64,000 nucleotides of DNA from Bombilactobacillus folatiphilus (lineage in GTDB: Bacteria; Bacillota; Bacilli; Lactobacillales; Lactobacillaceae): assembly GCF_023380265.1 (NCBI RefSeq), contig NZ_CP093366.1:806001-870000 (forward strand), given 5' to 3'. The number at the start of each line of letters is the position of its first letter. Position 1 is the first letter of the stretch. Made by a program: the position numbers and the translations under genes. The notes below the pieces were generated by a model. That model saw nothing but the letters and a program-made list of their open reading frames with translations. It was not told the DNA's origin and ran no database searches. This document shows, one piece after another, positions 23,325-32,808 of the stretch.

Positions 23325-24546
23325 TTATGATTTTTTTATAAATAAAGCTGGTAATATTCCCACAATTGATAGCACTCCTGAGCCCAACATTGCAGCATTA
23401 AAACCGTGTGAAAATAAACGAGCGGATTGAACGCCACCAAAATTATAAAAAATGATGACGGCAATAGTAACCCCTATAGCCCCTCCAAACAATTTAAACA
23501 TATTATAGATGCCCGAAGCTTTACTGATAAAATCATTCTCTACAGCATCAACTACAGATTTTTGTAATGATGGCCCAGCTAAAGACAATCCTATACCCGA
23601 AATAGCCAAGGGAATAAACATTAAAACAAATGATGATGAAGTATTAATTGATAGTCCAATCAAAACATATCCGATACCTTGCATAGTCAACCCTAAAATA
23701 CCAATTATCTTTTCACCAAAACAATCCACAGCTTTACCTGCAAATGGTGCAACAACAACTAATGTACCTGTCCATGTAGCATCATCAAACCAGAATGAAG
23801 AGCATCTGCATGATCAACACTTTGAAAATAACAGCTAATATCACACTTGTTATACCTACAACAATCATTGCAGCACTGATAATTCCAGATTTACTTTCAG
23901 AAAATGTCAAAATAAGTCCAGCAGAAGACAAAAAAATCAGAATGGAATCAATTACATTTAGTTTAGAATTTGCAACAATAGTTTCTGGCAATTTTTTCTG
24001 CGATAAATATATTGTTATTAGTCCGATAGGCACATTTATCCAAAATATCCATTGCCAAGCTAATTTAGATACAATAATTCCTCCCAATGCAGGACCAATA
24101 ATCAAAGCAAAACCACCTATACCGCTCCAAATACCTAATCCTCTTCCTCATTCCTCTGGTTTTAAAGATGAAGACAAAATTGCCATCGACATAGGAGAAA
24201 TTACAGATGCACCAACACCTTCAACCACTCGAAACATAATTAGTGAAACAATATTATCAGATAGTGCATACCCGATAGATCCTAACACAAAGATAAGTAT
24301 TCCAATATTATATATTTTTCGATGTCCAATCTTATCTCCCAGCGCAACTCCAAAAAGTAATACTCCGGCAACGGTTATATTATATGCATTCAGCGCCCAT
24401 TGTAATTGGTCAACCGTAATATGAAAACTATTTTTAATAGCCGTTGATGCCGTCATAACAATCATCGAATCCATCATAGACATAAAAAAGCCTAATGAAG
24501 TTAAAAACAAGACTCATTTTGAACTTACTCTATTATTTACTTTCAT
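23325..24546 (-). pseudogene. DHA2-family MFS exporter pseudogene
   Basis: The sequence reads as an EmrB/QacA-type exporter but carries two in-frame TGA codons: one after MKVNNRVSSK, where Trp is usual, and one after SSLKPEE at 24,148-24,150, where Arg is usual. Later, after VILAVIFKV, the frame shifts and about 100 residues of helices are missing before ADALHSGLMML. A last shift precedes PFAGKAVDCFGEKIIG, which runs to the normal C-terminus. The divergent ArsR gene at 24,829 was probably its regulator. Confidence 0.85.
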
Positions 24547-24828
24547 CTTACTTAAATCCCCTTTACATATATATGGTAGTTATAATGATATGAAGTAAAT
24601 TTATTCTCTGGATCAAATTCCACACATTCTCTCCAAATTCATATCCATGCTCTTTACAACTGTTCTATAGTTAAAACACTTTTAAACTATTCAAAATAGT
24701 AACATTATCAAATTGATCCGTCAATGTCTGCTTGCATGCTAAATTACTACTAACTTATTTCATCATTGGAATAATATTAATATGTAGGATAGAATTATAT
24801 AAGATTTCAAAGGTAGGAGTAGCCAAAA
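24547..24828. other. Divergent promoter region of the exporter pseudogene and arsR-type gene
   Basis: No ORF. AT-rich; probable control region shared by the two divergent genes. No operator can be singled out with confidence. Confidence 0.35.
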
Positions 24829-25152
24829 TTGGAAAAACAAAATCAATACAATAACATAATCCAACAATCAATCAATGAACAAAAAAATAATACTAGGGTA
24901 AAAATTTTTAAAGCACTCGCAGATCCTATACGTCTTCAAATAATATGGTACCTAAATTACGTCAATAGAGAAATAACTTGTGGTGAAATTGACAAGGTAT
25001 TAAATATTAGCAAATCTGCTGGATCTTATCACTTTAAAATTTTGAGAGAAGCTGAATTAACAATTACAAGAAAAAGTTCAAGGGAAAAGTATGTAACTTT
25101 GAATTACACTACTTTTGACAAATATGTAATTGATTTCTGGAATTACAGTTAG
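24829..25152 (+). CDS. ArsR/SmtB-family transcriptional regulator (107 aa)
   Basis: A winged-helix domain (KALADPIRLQIIWYLN, then GEIDKVLNISKSAGSYHFKILREAELTITRKSSREKYVTLN) covers most of the protein. The start is TTG with a GGTAGGAG site. No metal-binding cysteine cluster is seen (one Cys in ITCGEID), so it is not clearly a metal sensor. Its likely target, the divergent MFS gene, is a pseudogene, leaving this regulator orphaned. Confidence 0.8.
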   Translation: MEKQNQYNNIIQQSINEQKNNTRVKIFKALADPIRLQIIWYLNYVNREITCGEIDKVLNISKSAGSYHFKILREAELTITRKSSREKYVTLNYTTFDKYVIDFWNYS

Positions 25153-25239
25153 GCAAAATTAAAGGCTTGCTTTTCTGCTTTTCATAGTACTAATTAAATA
25201 ACGCATTAAAAAGAAAGAAAAACTTGCCAATTGCATATT

Positions 25240-25288
25240 AAACAAGAGTCCAACTTTTTGATCAAATTGAACTCTTGTTTCTTTTTTA
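25240..25288. terminator. Bidirectional terminator
   Basis: AAACAAGAGT pairs with ACTCTTGTTT, with further inner pairing, and is followed by CTTTTTT on the plus strand. Lies between the convergent ArsR and quinone-reductase genes. Confidence 0.7.
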
Positions 25289-25313
25289 TTAAAACTGCCG
25301 ATGTCAAATAGCA

Positions 25314-25910
25314 TCAAATAGAAATCTGTTGTAAATATGTTTCCAACTCATGTCTTGGACGCTGCGTCAATTGTCCAAAATGACGCCAATCTAGTTTACT
25401 AACGGAACAATTATGCCAATGAACATGCTTGATTCCCGCCTGTTTCAGGGTCGCATGAGCAAAAACAGACTGCACCGCATTGCCTGCTATCAATTTTAAA
25501 TACCAAGTCGGCGAAGTTGAAGTCGTTAAAAGCTGGACTTGTTGAATGTGTTGTAATTGACCTTGGACGCCGTAATTGCTGTTAACATAAGCAAAGTGCA
25601 GTTTAAATACTTTATCAAGAAAACCCTTGACTATCGCGGGTAAATCATTCCACCAAATTGGAAAAATAAAAATTAAACGTTGAGAATGTTGAATGGCAGC
25701 CTGATATTTTGAAACCAGCGGATCTGTGGTTTGTCCAATATGAAATAAACGCAATTCTTCTGTTGTATAAGCTGGATTAAAATGATCCTGATACAAATCT
25801 AAGACTTTGTATGGTTCATTTTGCGACTGTAATACTTCCTGAACTTGAAGTAGTACCGCATGATTCAAACTCTCCGCATACGGATGTGCATAAATAATGG
25901 TCGTAGTCAT
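25314..25910 (-). CDS. Flavodoxin-fold NAD(P)H dehydrogenase (quinone)-like protein (198 aa)
   Basis: TTTIIYAHPYAESLN at the N-terminus and FIFPIWWNDLPAIVKGFLDKVF are the FMN-binding and signature segments of the flavodoxin-2 family (MdaB, YwrO, KefF-type oxidoreductases). These reduce quinones and similar electrophiles with two electrons. The length is normal. It stands alone, with the M20 peptidase remnant just upstream on the same strand. Confidence 0.8.
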   Translation of the reverse strand: MTTTIIYAHPYAESLNHAVLLQVQEVLQSQNEPYKVLDLYQDHFNPAYTTEELRLFHIGQTTDPLVSKYQAAIQHSQRLIFIFPIWWNDLPAIVKGFLDKVFKLHFAYVNSNYGVQGQLQHIQQVQLLTTSTSPTWYLKLIAGNAVQSVFAHATLKQAGIKHVHWHNCSVSKLDWRHFGQLTQRPRHELETYLQQISI

Positions 25911-25922
25911 TCATATTTCCTC

Positions 25923-26116
25923 CTAGATTGTCTTCGCACCTTGCAGATAAATAGCAATCATTCGTTTAATAACGTCTGTGACTTGTTGATCTGTCAAATT
26001 GACAATATCTTTTTTGCTGACATTTGTAAATATTGTGCTACTTCCAATTCATTGCCACCCACAGAATTAATGGCAATCAAATCCCGTAAAATTTGCACTT
26101 GTTTTTGTCGTTCCAT
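25923..26116 (-). pseudogene. Remnant of an M20 metallopeptidase (ArgE/DapE-like)
   Basis: The ATG has an AAGAAGGTT site and opens RQKQVQILRDLIAINSVGGNELEVAQYL, the characteristic N-terminus of M20 deacylases. The frame then shifts, and about 25 residues (LTDQQVTDVIKRMIAIYLQG) that look like the C-terminal helix end in a stop. The catalytic core is gone, so a large internal deletion left both ends. Confidence 0.65.
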
Positions 26117-26204
26117 TTTTAAACCTTCTTCAAATCATTGATTAATAAACATATTTATATCCTATCACGATCAAATAAAATTTTCTATTTCAAACATAAA
26201 TATG

Positions 26205-26240
26205 CCAAAAAAGCCTGGAAGTTTTTACCTCCAAGCTTTC
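26205..26240 (-). terminator. Terminator after the mannitol operon
   Basis: A stem of AAGCTTGGAGG with CTTCCAGGCTT (two mismatches) and a five-base loop ends in a T-run on the minus strand. Confidence 0.65.
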
Positions 26241-26257
26241 AAGCTACTTATTCAAAA

Positions 26258-27406
26258 TTATTTTTTAAATTCACTATCCATTTGCTTAGCAATTTCTTGA
26301 ATCAAATCTTCATCGGTTAAATATGTTGTTTTCTTAACTACTTCACCAAATTTTGCCTGCAACATCTGATGTAACTGAACACTTTCATCATCTGCTGGTT
26401 CATCAAACTGGTAAATTTTACCCACTGTCTCCAACAATTTTTCATAGCTTAAACCACGTTCTTTAGCTTCGCGAATTGGACGAATAAATCGCTCATCAAA
26501 CCCCAGTTTGCGAATTGGTGTTCGACCAACACGTGCAATCGAATCCGAAATATAAGGATTTTCAAATCGACTAATAATTTTAGCTTGATAAGCTTCGTGA
26601 TCGCTACGATTAAAGCGCCACTTTGCGATTAATAAATCACCAGTTTCTTTCAAAACACCTTTTAACTGAGTTAAGACTTTCGGATCTTTAATGGCATCAC
26701 CGATGTTATCATAGCCTAAAGTCTTACCAGTATACGCCACCGTAGCGTGACCTGTATTAACAGAAAAGAGCTTACGTTCAATATACGGTTCCAAATCAGG
26801 AGCATAATCAACACCCTTTAACTTTAAATCAGGATTGGCCATTTGCGATTCATCAACAACCCATTCCTTAAAAGGCTCAACAGACACCATTAACGGATCA
26901 TCATGTTTTTGGATAGGCACAATTCGATCCACAGCCGCATTAGGAAAACCAATATATTGATCCGCAAACTCCTGATCTGCCTGCTCTAAATGTTGATAAA
27001 CCTCTTCTTTCAAAACTTGCGAACCACCAATCATATTCTCGCAAGCAATCACATCAATTTTTTGAAGATTCTGATTTTGTTTACGAGCAGTAATTCCTTG
27101 TGCAATTAATGGAGCAATAAATTTCAAAATTTTGGGACCAATGGCAGTCGTCACTAGATCAGTTGTGGCAATAGCATCAACCACTTGTTCAGGATTTTTT
27201 CCATTATTAATACCAGAAACATTGGCCACGTGCAGTTTTTGTTGACCTTCTGCAGCTAATTCAATATCGTATTCATGACGTTTATTCAGTTCATTAATAA
27301 TTGTTTCATTCAAATCAACGAATTGAATCGAAAAATCATTAGCCGCCAAAGTTTCGCCAATAAATCCCCGGCCAATATTACCTGCTCCAAAATGTACTGC
27401 TTTCAT
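26258..27406 (-). CDS. mtlD: Mannitol-1-phosphate 5-dehydrogenase (382 aa)
   Basis: [17 protein letters not shown] is the N-terminal NAD-binding motif of MtlD. Further family marks are the [10 protein letters not shown] segment, [11 protein letters not shown] and the [13 protein letters not shown] region. The enzyme oxidises mannitol-1-phosphate from the PTS to fructose-6-phosphate. It is the last gene of mtlA-mtlF-mtlD, starting 2 bp after the mtlF stop, and is followed by a terminator. Length is normal. Confidence 0.95.
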   Translation of the reverse strand: MKAVHFGAGNIGRGFIGETLAANDFSIQFVDLNETIINELNKRHEYDIELAAEGQQKLHVANVSGINNGKNPEQVVDAIATTDLVTTAIGPKILKFIAPLIAQGITARKQNQNLQKIDVIACENMIGGSQVLKEEVYQHLEQADQEFADQYIGFPNAAVDRIVPIQKHDDPLMVSVEPFKEWVVDESQMANPDLKLKGVDYAPDLEPYIERKLFSVNTGHATVAYTGKTLGYDNIGDAIKDPKVLTQLKGVLKETGDLLIAKWRFNRSDHEAYQAKIISRFENPYISDSIARVGRTPIRKLGFDERFIRPIREAKERGLSYEKLLETVGKIYQFDEPADDESVQLHQMLQAKFGEVVKKTTYLTDEDLIQEIAKQMDSEFKK

Positions 27407-27408
27407 AA

Positions 27409-27849
27409 TTATTCTCCTACCTCTTTCAACAAATTAATAATTTCTTGCTCCGATTGTGCATCGGATAACTGCGCTACATTACCTAGTTTACTGCAAAACA
27501 AGGCAATTTGTGACAAAACATCTAAGTGCTCATTATTCAGTCCCGCTATTCCAAAGACAATTGTTACTAATTTGGAATCTTTAGCACTACCAAATTCTAC
27601 TCCCTCTGGAATCTGCATTACTGAAATACCAGTTTTGTGAATATACTGCTTTCCCGCGTCAGTTCCGTGTGGAATCGCAATGAAATTGCCCATATACGTC
27701 GAAAGCTCATTATTCCGGTCAATCATGGACTGCACATATTCTGGTTGAACACAGTGATCTTCAACTAATAATTGTCCCGCAGCGGTAATCGCTTCTTCCT
27801 TAGTTGAAAAATGTTGATTCAGCCGAATCATCTTTTTCTTTAATTCCAT
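27409..27849 (-). CDS. mtlF: Mannitol-specific PTS enzyme IIA (146 aa)
   Basis: The phosphorylation-site segment [13 protein letters not shown] carries the active His, and the length matches stand-alone EIIA-Mtl of the fructose/mannitol family. It passes phosphate from HPr to the IIB domain of the permease encoded 12 bp upstream. Co-directional between mtlA and mtlD. Confidence 0.92.
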   Translation of the reverse strand: MELKKKMIRLNQHFSTKEEAITAAGQLLVEDHCVQPEYVQSMIDRNNELSTYMGNFIAIPHGTDAGKQYIHKTGISVMQIPEGVEFGSAKDSKLVTIVFGIAGLNNEHLDVLSQIALFCSKLGNVAQLSDAQSEQEIINLLKEVGE

Positions 27850-27861
27850 AGCTACCCCTCA

Positions 27862-29649
27862 CTAATTTAAGTGTAAAACTAATTCCTTTAAGTCGTCATT
27901 CTCCAGCATATTCGATACAACAACTACTTGTGCCTGCGAAACTTTAGCTCGCAAATCCGCCTGTAACGCTGTTGTTGTAACCAAAAGCTGATCTGCCTGA
28001 TCTTTGACATCACTTAAAATCACTCTGTCGGCTCTTAAAGCTTTATCGGCCGTCTGCAATTCTTGATTAAATTCACTAACTGCCATCGTTGTTGAACCTA
28101 CATGGTGCGAATCAGTTACAAATCTAATTTGTTTAATTTGAGCAAAATCAATGTCACTAAAAATTGAATGCCCAGGCTGCTTCGTTTCAACTTCAGAAAC
28201 GGAACTATTATCCTGTTTTAACATCTGAGCAATTTCATCATAACGCGGACTATTCATAAAATTATCCACCGAAACATGCATTGCATCTGGCGTTTTTTCC
28301 AAAGCTCTTTCAGCCAATTCATTTTGTGTTACCACTAACAGATTAGGCTCCGGCTTTAAGTTACGCACTGCCAGATTGGTTACTGGAACGTCTGTAACGC
28401 CTTCTTTTTTGAGCTTATCTCGTAACAATGAAGCACCCATAGCCGAAGAACCCATCCCAGCATCACAAGCAAAAATAATTTTTTGAATACTTACCTTAAC
28501 GTTTGTAGTATCTAATTTTGGATCAGTTGCCTTAGAGTCGCTTTTCATTTGTTCCATTTGTTCTTTTTTAGCATCTAAATCTTCATCAGTCGATTTATTA
28601 TTTTTTAAAATGGGCACGGACACAACAAAGGAAACAACTGCTGCCACCAAAACACCCGCTAAGTTGGCTAAATAGCTCCCTTTGGGGGTCATTAACAAAA
28701 CAGCGATGATTGACCCGGGTGATGCAGCAGCCTTTAGACCAGCACCCATGATCTGAAAAGTAAAGGTGCCCGCCACGCCACCTAATATTGCCGAAATAAT
28801 CAACATAGGTTTCATCAAAATATAAGGAAAGTAGATTTCATGCACGCCACCAAAGAAATGAATTAGCACTGCCCCTGGAGCTGAAGCCTTGGCGTTGCCT
28901 TTACCAAACATACAAAATGCTAACAAAATACCTAATCCTGGTCCCGGATTAGATTCCAGTAAGAACAAAATTGATTTACCAGCTTGACTGGCTTGTTGAA
29001 TACCCAAAGGTACCAAAATACCATTACCAACGGCATTATTTAAGAACAACACCTTGGCTGGCTCAATAAAGACATTCGCTAATGGCAACAAATGGACAGA
29101 AATAATCCAAGCCACACCTTTGGCCGCCAAATTACTGCCACTTACAACCAGTGGATTGACAATAAATTGACCAATAATGGCCAAAATCATTCCCAAAATG
29201 CCGGCGGAAAAATTATTGTATATCATTTCAAAACCAGTTTTAATTTTATCTAAAAAGAGTTGGTCAAACTTCTTAATGCACCAGCCACCCAAGGGCCCCA
29301 TAATCATAGCACCTAAAAACATCGGTACTTTGGCACCAACAATTACCCCCGTAGTAGCGATCGCACCAACCACAGCACCACGTTCTTCATACACCATTCG
29401 ACCACCGACATAACCAATTAAAAGCGGTAACAAATAATGCAACATTGGATTAATTAATTGGGCGATGTGTTTATTCGGCATCCAGCCCCCTGGAACCATA
29501 AATAAAGCTGTCACCAATCCCCAAGCAATAATTGCCGCAATATTCGGCATAATCATTCCCGAAAGCGCCGTTCCAAAACGTTGAACTTTGGCCTTCAAAG
29601 AAGATTTAGGCTTTGTTGATACTTGTTTTGAATCCATCTGATCTTCCAA
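27862..29649 (-). CDS. mtlA: Mannitol-specific PTS enzyme IICB (595 aa)
   Basis: The N-terminal ~345 residues form the IIC channel (GTALSGMIMPNIAAIIAWG; GGVHEIYFPYILMKP). A linker leads to IIB with the phospho-cysteine motif FACDAGMGSSAMG (near residue 395). About 100 further residues resemble an additional, Cys-less IIB-like unit (KQIRFVTDSHHVGSTTMAV), a feature seen in some lactobacillar MtlA. Translation probably starts at the TTG at 29,649, which has AGGGAG upstream. A candidate cre site lies upstream, consistent with CcpA repression. Confidence 0.93.
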   Translation of the reverse strand: MEDQMDSKQVSTKPKSSLKAKVQRFGTALSGMIMPNIAAIIAWGLVTALFMVPGGWMPNKHIAQLINPMLHYLLPLLIGYVGGRMVYEERGAVVGAIATTGVIVGAKVPMFLGAMIMGPLGGWCIKKFDQLFLDKIKTGFEMIYNNFSAGILGMILAIIGQFIVNPLVVSGSNLAAKGVAWIISVHLLPLANVFIEPAKVLFLNNAVGNGILVPLGIQQASQAGKSILFLLESNPGPGLGILLAFCMFGKGNAKASAPGAVLIHFFGGVHEIYFPYILMKPMLIISAILGGVAGTFTFQIMGAGLKAAASPGSIIAVLLMTPKGSYLANLAGVLVAAVVSFVVSVPILKNNKSTDEDLDAKKEQMEQMKSDSKATDPKLDTTNVKVSIQKIIFACDAGMGSSAMGASLLRDKLKKEGVTDVPVTNLAVRNLKPEPNLLVVTQNELAERALEKTPDAMHVSVDNFMNSPRYDEIAQMLKQDNSSVSEVETKQPGHSIFSDIDFAQIKQIRFVTDSHHVGSTTMAVSEFNQELQTADKALRADRVILSDVKDQADQLLVTTTALQADLRAKVSQAQVVVVSNMLENDDLKELVLHLN

Positions 29650-29683
29650 AATTGAAATCTCCCTTCTAGAAATTACACTTTTA

Positions 29684-29699
29684 TTTTAAGCGCTATCAC
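29684..29699 (-). promoter_or_regulatory. Candidate cre site upstream of mtlA
   Basis: TTTTAAGCGCTATCAC matches the catabolite-responsive element core AAGCGNTATCA, with a mismatch at the usual leading TG. Placed 35-50 bp before the mtlA start. Confidence 0.5.
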
Positions 29700-29833
29700 T
29701 ACTATTCACAATAAAATCCAGTATTCATTCTGACAGTTGTAAACTGCCAAGATAATATTTTTAGATTTCCCTTGCAAATAAAATCTAAACTAACTATAAT
29801 TGGACTATACCAATATTGAGAGGAGTAATTTCT

Positions 29834-30538
29834 ATGAAATTAATCGTAACTAAAGACGAACAACAGGGTGGTCTGGAAGGCTTTAAAGTCTTTCAAGAAG
29901 CATTACAAAATAATGCACAAACTTTCGGTTTAGCTACTGGTTCAACACCTATTACCACTTATGAACAAATTGTCCAAAGCGATTTGGATTTTTCTAACTG
30001 TATTTCGATTAATTTGGATGAATATGTCGGCATCAAACCAGATAATCCGCAAAGTTATCGTTACTTTATGAATAAGTATCTCTTTAATCAAAAGCCCTTC
30101 AAGCAATCATTTTTACCTAACGGCTTAGCGCAAAATTCAAAGCAAGAAGCTGCTGATTACGATCAAATCATTAATCAACATCCAATTGACCTACAATTAT
30201 TGGGAATCGGGCAAAATGGTCATATTGGTTTTAATGAACCCGGAACTTCCTTTGATCTCACCACACACGTTGCTAAATTAACTGAATCAACAATTCAAGC
30301 TAACAGTCGTTTCTTCAAAAATATCAACGATGTACCAAAAGAAGCTTATTCGATGGGGATCGGCTCAATTATGAAATCGAAAAAGATTTTGTTAGAAGCT
30401 TTTGGTACTCAAAAGGCAGATGCTGTGGCGGCAATGTTTAATGGCCCCGTAACAATTGATGTCCCGGCCAGCGTTCTGCAAAATCATCCTGATGTTGTCG
30501 TGATCGCTGATGAAGCAGCTGCTGCAAAAGTAAACTAA
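29834..30538 (+). CDS. nagB: Glucosamine-6-phosphate deaminase (234 aa)
   Basis: [13 protein letters not shown] and the [19 protein letters not shown] active-site block identify NagB, which converts glucosamine-6-phosphate to fructose-6-phosphate and ammonia. The length is that of the short Gram-positive form. The frame runs from 29,816, but GAGAGGAG before the ATG at 29,834 decides the start. It stands between mtlA and mtlR on the opposite strand, sharing the upstream region with mtlA, an uncommon neighbour for mannitol genes. Confidence 0.95.
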   Translation: MKLIVTKDEQQGGLEGFKVFQEALQNNAQTFGLATGSTPITTYEQIVQSDLDFSNCISINLDEYVGIKPDNPQSYRYFMNKYLFNQKPFKQSFLPNGLAQNSKQEAADYDQIINQHPIDLQLLGIGQNGHIGFNEPGTSFDLTTHVAKLTESTIQANSRFFKNINDVPKEAYSMGIGSIMKSKKILLEAFGTQKADAVAAMFNGPVTIDVPASVLQNHPDVVVIADEAAAAKVN

Positions 30539-30553
30539 TCGAATCTGACCAAC

Positions 30554-30588
30554 AAAAAAACTCTCGAAAATATTTCGAGAGCTTTTTT
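30554..30588. terminator. Terminator of nagB and mtlR (convergent)
   Basis: CTCTCGAAA/TTTCGAGAG stem with a 3-base loop, A-run before and T-run after, usable in both directions. Confidence 0.85.
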
Positions 30589-30616
30589 GTATGAAAAAAC
30601 AAATAAATCATTGGTT

Positions 30617-32680
30617 TTAAGACAAATTATTTGCTTGTAATTTTTGCAAAAATTTATCTGCCAAAAAATTTTGTAAAGCTAGCGTATTACCCGTTTCAAA
30701 TAAGTGTAGATTGGCATCATTCATGACCAACAAGCTGCTAATCATTCCTAACAACTTCGTTTCCAAAGCATCAATATCAGCCGGTGCCAACATCAACAAA
30801 AAACGTGAAACTTGAATTTCTTCATGATCCATCGCTAGCATTGTGACCGGCCACTGCAACTCCACCACTTTGATCGCCAATTGCAAAACACCAGCACTAC
30901 TTGTATGCAGCAACGCTAAGTGGGTATTGGGCAAACCGATCGGTGCTAACTCAATACGCTTGATCAAATTGGATGCCACTTGTGTTCCGTTTTCAATAAT
31001 TGTGTCAGGTAAACTACGAAGTAACTGATGTATTAATTGCTCTAAATTATTTTGCGGTTTATTCAGCAACTTAACCACTTTAAATTGGGTTGTGATTTGT
31101 TGATACAGGGTAATTTCTAATTGTTTATTAGCTAAATTTTGTAAAGCATGGTCCGTTTTCGATGAATCAAAAACAGCTTCATGTCTGGCTTGAGAATGAT
31201 TCTTTTTCAAATGCTGTTTAATTTCTTCAACATCGCTGTCTAACAACAAAGGACTGACAATTTGATACTTGCCAGTAAAGCCAGGCAGATCAATCGTTGT
31301 TAAAAGTAAATCATATTCAGTAGGATGAATTTGCGACAATTGAGCAATTTTAATCGTATCAATTTGTTGAATATCCGGAATTTCCTGATGTAAGCGATTC
31401 TTCAAAATTTGTGCAGTTGAAAAACCATTTTCACAAGCAATTAAGACCTTAGTTGCGTAATAATTACCATAATTTTCATATTCATTCGTAAAATATAACA
31501 ATAACAATTGTATTTCTGCTGGATTGATCTTTTGCTGAGGAAAAATTTCCTGCCAGCGCTTGGCAATAATTTGCGACAATTTTTGATACTGTTGACCAAT
31601 CGTCTCTAATGCCATAAATTTCATTTTGGGAAGTTGCGGTTGCTTCTTCTGAACCAAATTTTCCACATGCAGTGTTAATTTTTCAAAAAAAATCGCATCA
31701 TGCGTAAAATCCCAGTGATAATCCATGGAAACCAGAACAATTAACTTTTTAACTTTCATAGAAACCGACAAATCATTATAATCCAAGTAATGACTTTTAA
31801 TCTGATGATCACTATTTTGTAATTGCAACGCTAAAAAATTACGTTCTGCTGATTGCAGATTTTTAACCAAAGTTTGCGACGGCCAACTCAGCAAAAATTG
31901 ATCAATAATATTTAAATATTTTATTTGTACCTGAGCATTTTCTTGACTAGAAAGAATGCATTTTTTGGAAATTCGGTACAGCGACATCGCAAAAATTAAT
32001 ACTAAAAAAATACTTTGTTGATCCGAAATCTCTTTGATTTGTCCCAAGACCTTGGTTTTCAAAACGCGATAACATTGCCGTAACAGTTTAACTGGTAAAA
32101 GCACCGCTGAAAAATTGGTTACAGTCGTTCTTTGACCTTGTAAATATGCTAAAAATTGATATTCATTAACCGAATCTGCAACCAAATGACAAAATAAATA
32201 ACGGCGAACATCTTCACGACCACTTAGGACGATTCCCACCCCTTTTTTGCGCTCTAAATGTAAATCATATTGCTTAAAGGTTGTTTCAACTTTATTCAAA
32301 TCACGTTGAATTGTCCCCAGACTTACTTCCAAATTTAATGCCAAATCAATCATTTTTATTTCTTCACTATTCAACAAAAGCATGGTCGCTAACGCTTTTT
32401 GCCGCGAATTAGCAGACAAAGTATCTTGAGGATTCTGGTGTTGAATATTGGTTTGGATTTGGAGAAGACTTACTGAGTTTCCTTCTAATCGATAAAATCC
32501 ATGATCGTTAATGAGTTGAATTCCTTGATTTTCTAAATATAAGCGTAAATCAGAAAATTCTCGATACAAAGTCCGGGAACTAACATTTAACTGGTGCTCA
32601 AATTTTGTTAAAGACAATCCCTTTTTTGTTTGAAGCAATAATCCTAAAATCTTTTTCTGTCGTTCTGTAAAAATAACCAT
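30617..32680 (-). CDS. mtlR: Mannitol operon activator, PRD-type (687 aa)
   Basis: Order of domains: two N-terminal winged helices (LTKFEHQLNVSSRTLYREFSDL; IDLALNLEVSLGTIQRDLNKVE), two PTS regulation domains (about 170-395), a GatB-like IIB domain with VLIACENGFSTAQIL (near 410) and a C-terminal IIA-like domain. This is the MtlR architecture of Firmicutes, an activator controlled by phosphorylation from the PTS. It is linked to mtlAFD but transcribed separately. The candidate cre at 32,731-32,746 lies in its upstream region. Confidence 0.9.
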   Translation of the reverse strand: MVIFTERQKKILGLLLQTKKGLSLTKFEHQLNVSSRTLYREFSDLRLYLENQGIQLINDHGFYRLEGNSVSLLQIQTNIQHQNPQDTLSANSRQKALATMLLLNSEEIKMIDLALNLEVSLGTIQRDLNKVETTFKQYDLHLERKKGVGIVLSGREDVRRYLFCHLVADSVNEYQFLAYLQGQRTTVTNFSAVLLPVKLLRQCYRVLKTKVLGQIKEISDQQSIFLVLIFAMSLYRISKKCILSSQENAQVQIKYLNIIDQFLLSWPSQTLVKNLQSAERNFLALQLQNSDHQIKSHYLDYNDLSVSMKVKKLIVLVSMDYHWDFTHDAIFFEKLTLHVENLVQKKQPQLPKMKFMALETIGQQYQKLSQIIAKRWQEIFPQQKINPAEIQLLLLYFTNEYENYGNYYATKVLIACENGFSTAQILKNRLHQEIPDIQQIDTIKIAQLSQIHPTEYDLLLTTIDLPGFTGKYQIVSPLLLDSDVEEIKQHLKKNHSQARHEAVFDSSKTDHALQNLANKQLEITLYQQITTQFKVVKLLNKPQNNLEQLIHQLLRSLPDTIIENGTQVASNLIKRIELAPIGLPNTHLALLHTSSAGVLQLAIKVVELQWPVTMLAMDHEEIQVSRFLLMLAPADIDALETKLLGMISSLLVMNDANLHLFETGNTLALQNFLADKFLQKLQANNLS

Positions 32681-32730
32681 GCCAAACTCCTCTAATAACT
32701 ATGTAACTTCGAAAATTTAATAATCATTTA

Positions 32731-32746
32731 ATTTTAACGCTTACAT
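32731..32746 (-). promoter_or_regulatory. Candidate cre site upstream of mtlR
   Basis: On the minus strand ATGTAAGCGTTAAAAT matches the cre consensus WTGNAARCGNWWNCAW with one mismatch. Confidence 0.55.
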
Positions 32747-32775
32747 CTAAACAAAACAAATTCTTTTTCAAAAAT

Positions 32776-32803
32776 AAAAGCATCCCTTTTAGAGGATGCT
32801 TTT
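32776..32803 (-). terminator. Terminator of the Bce-like permease gene
   Basis: AAAAGCATCC/GGATGCTTTT perfect stem with an 8-base loop, just after the permease stop. Confidence 0.8.
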
Positions 32804-32808
32804 AAAAT

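Noticed and set aside
24148..24546. TGA read as tryptophan (mycoplasma code)
   Set aside because: One of the two TGA codons stands where Arg is expected, and the gene also has a frameshift and a large deletion, so ordinary decay is simpler.
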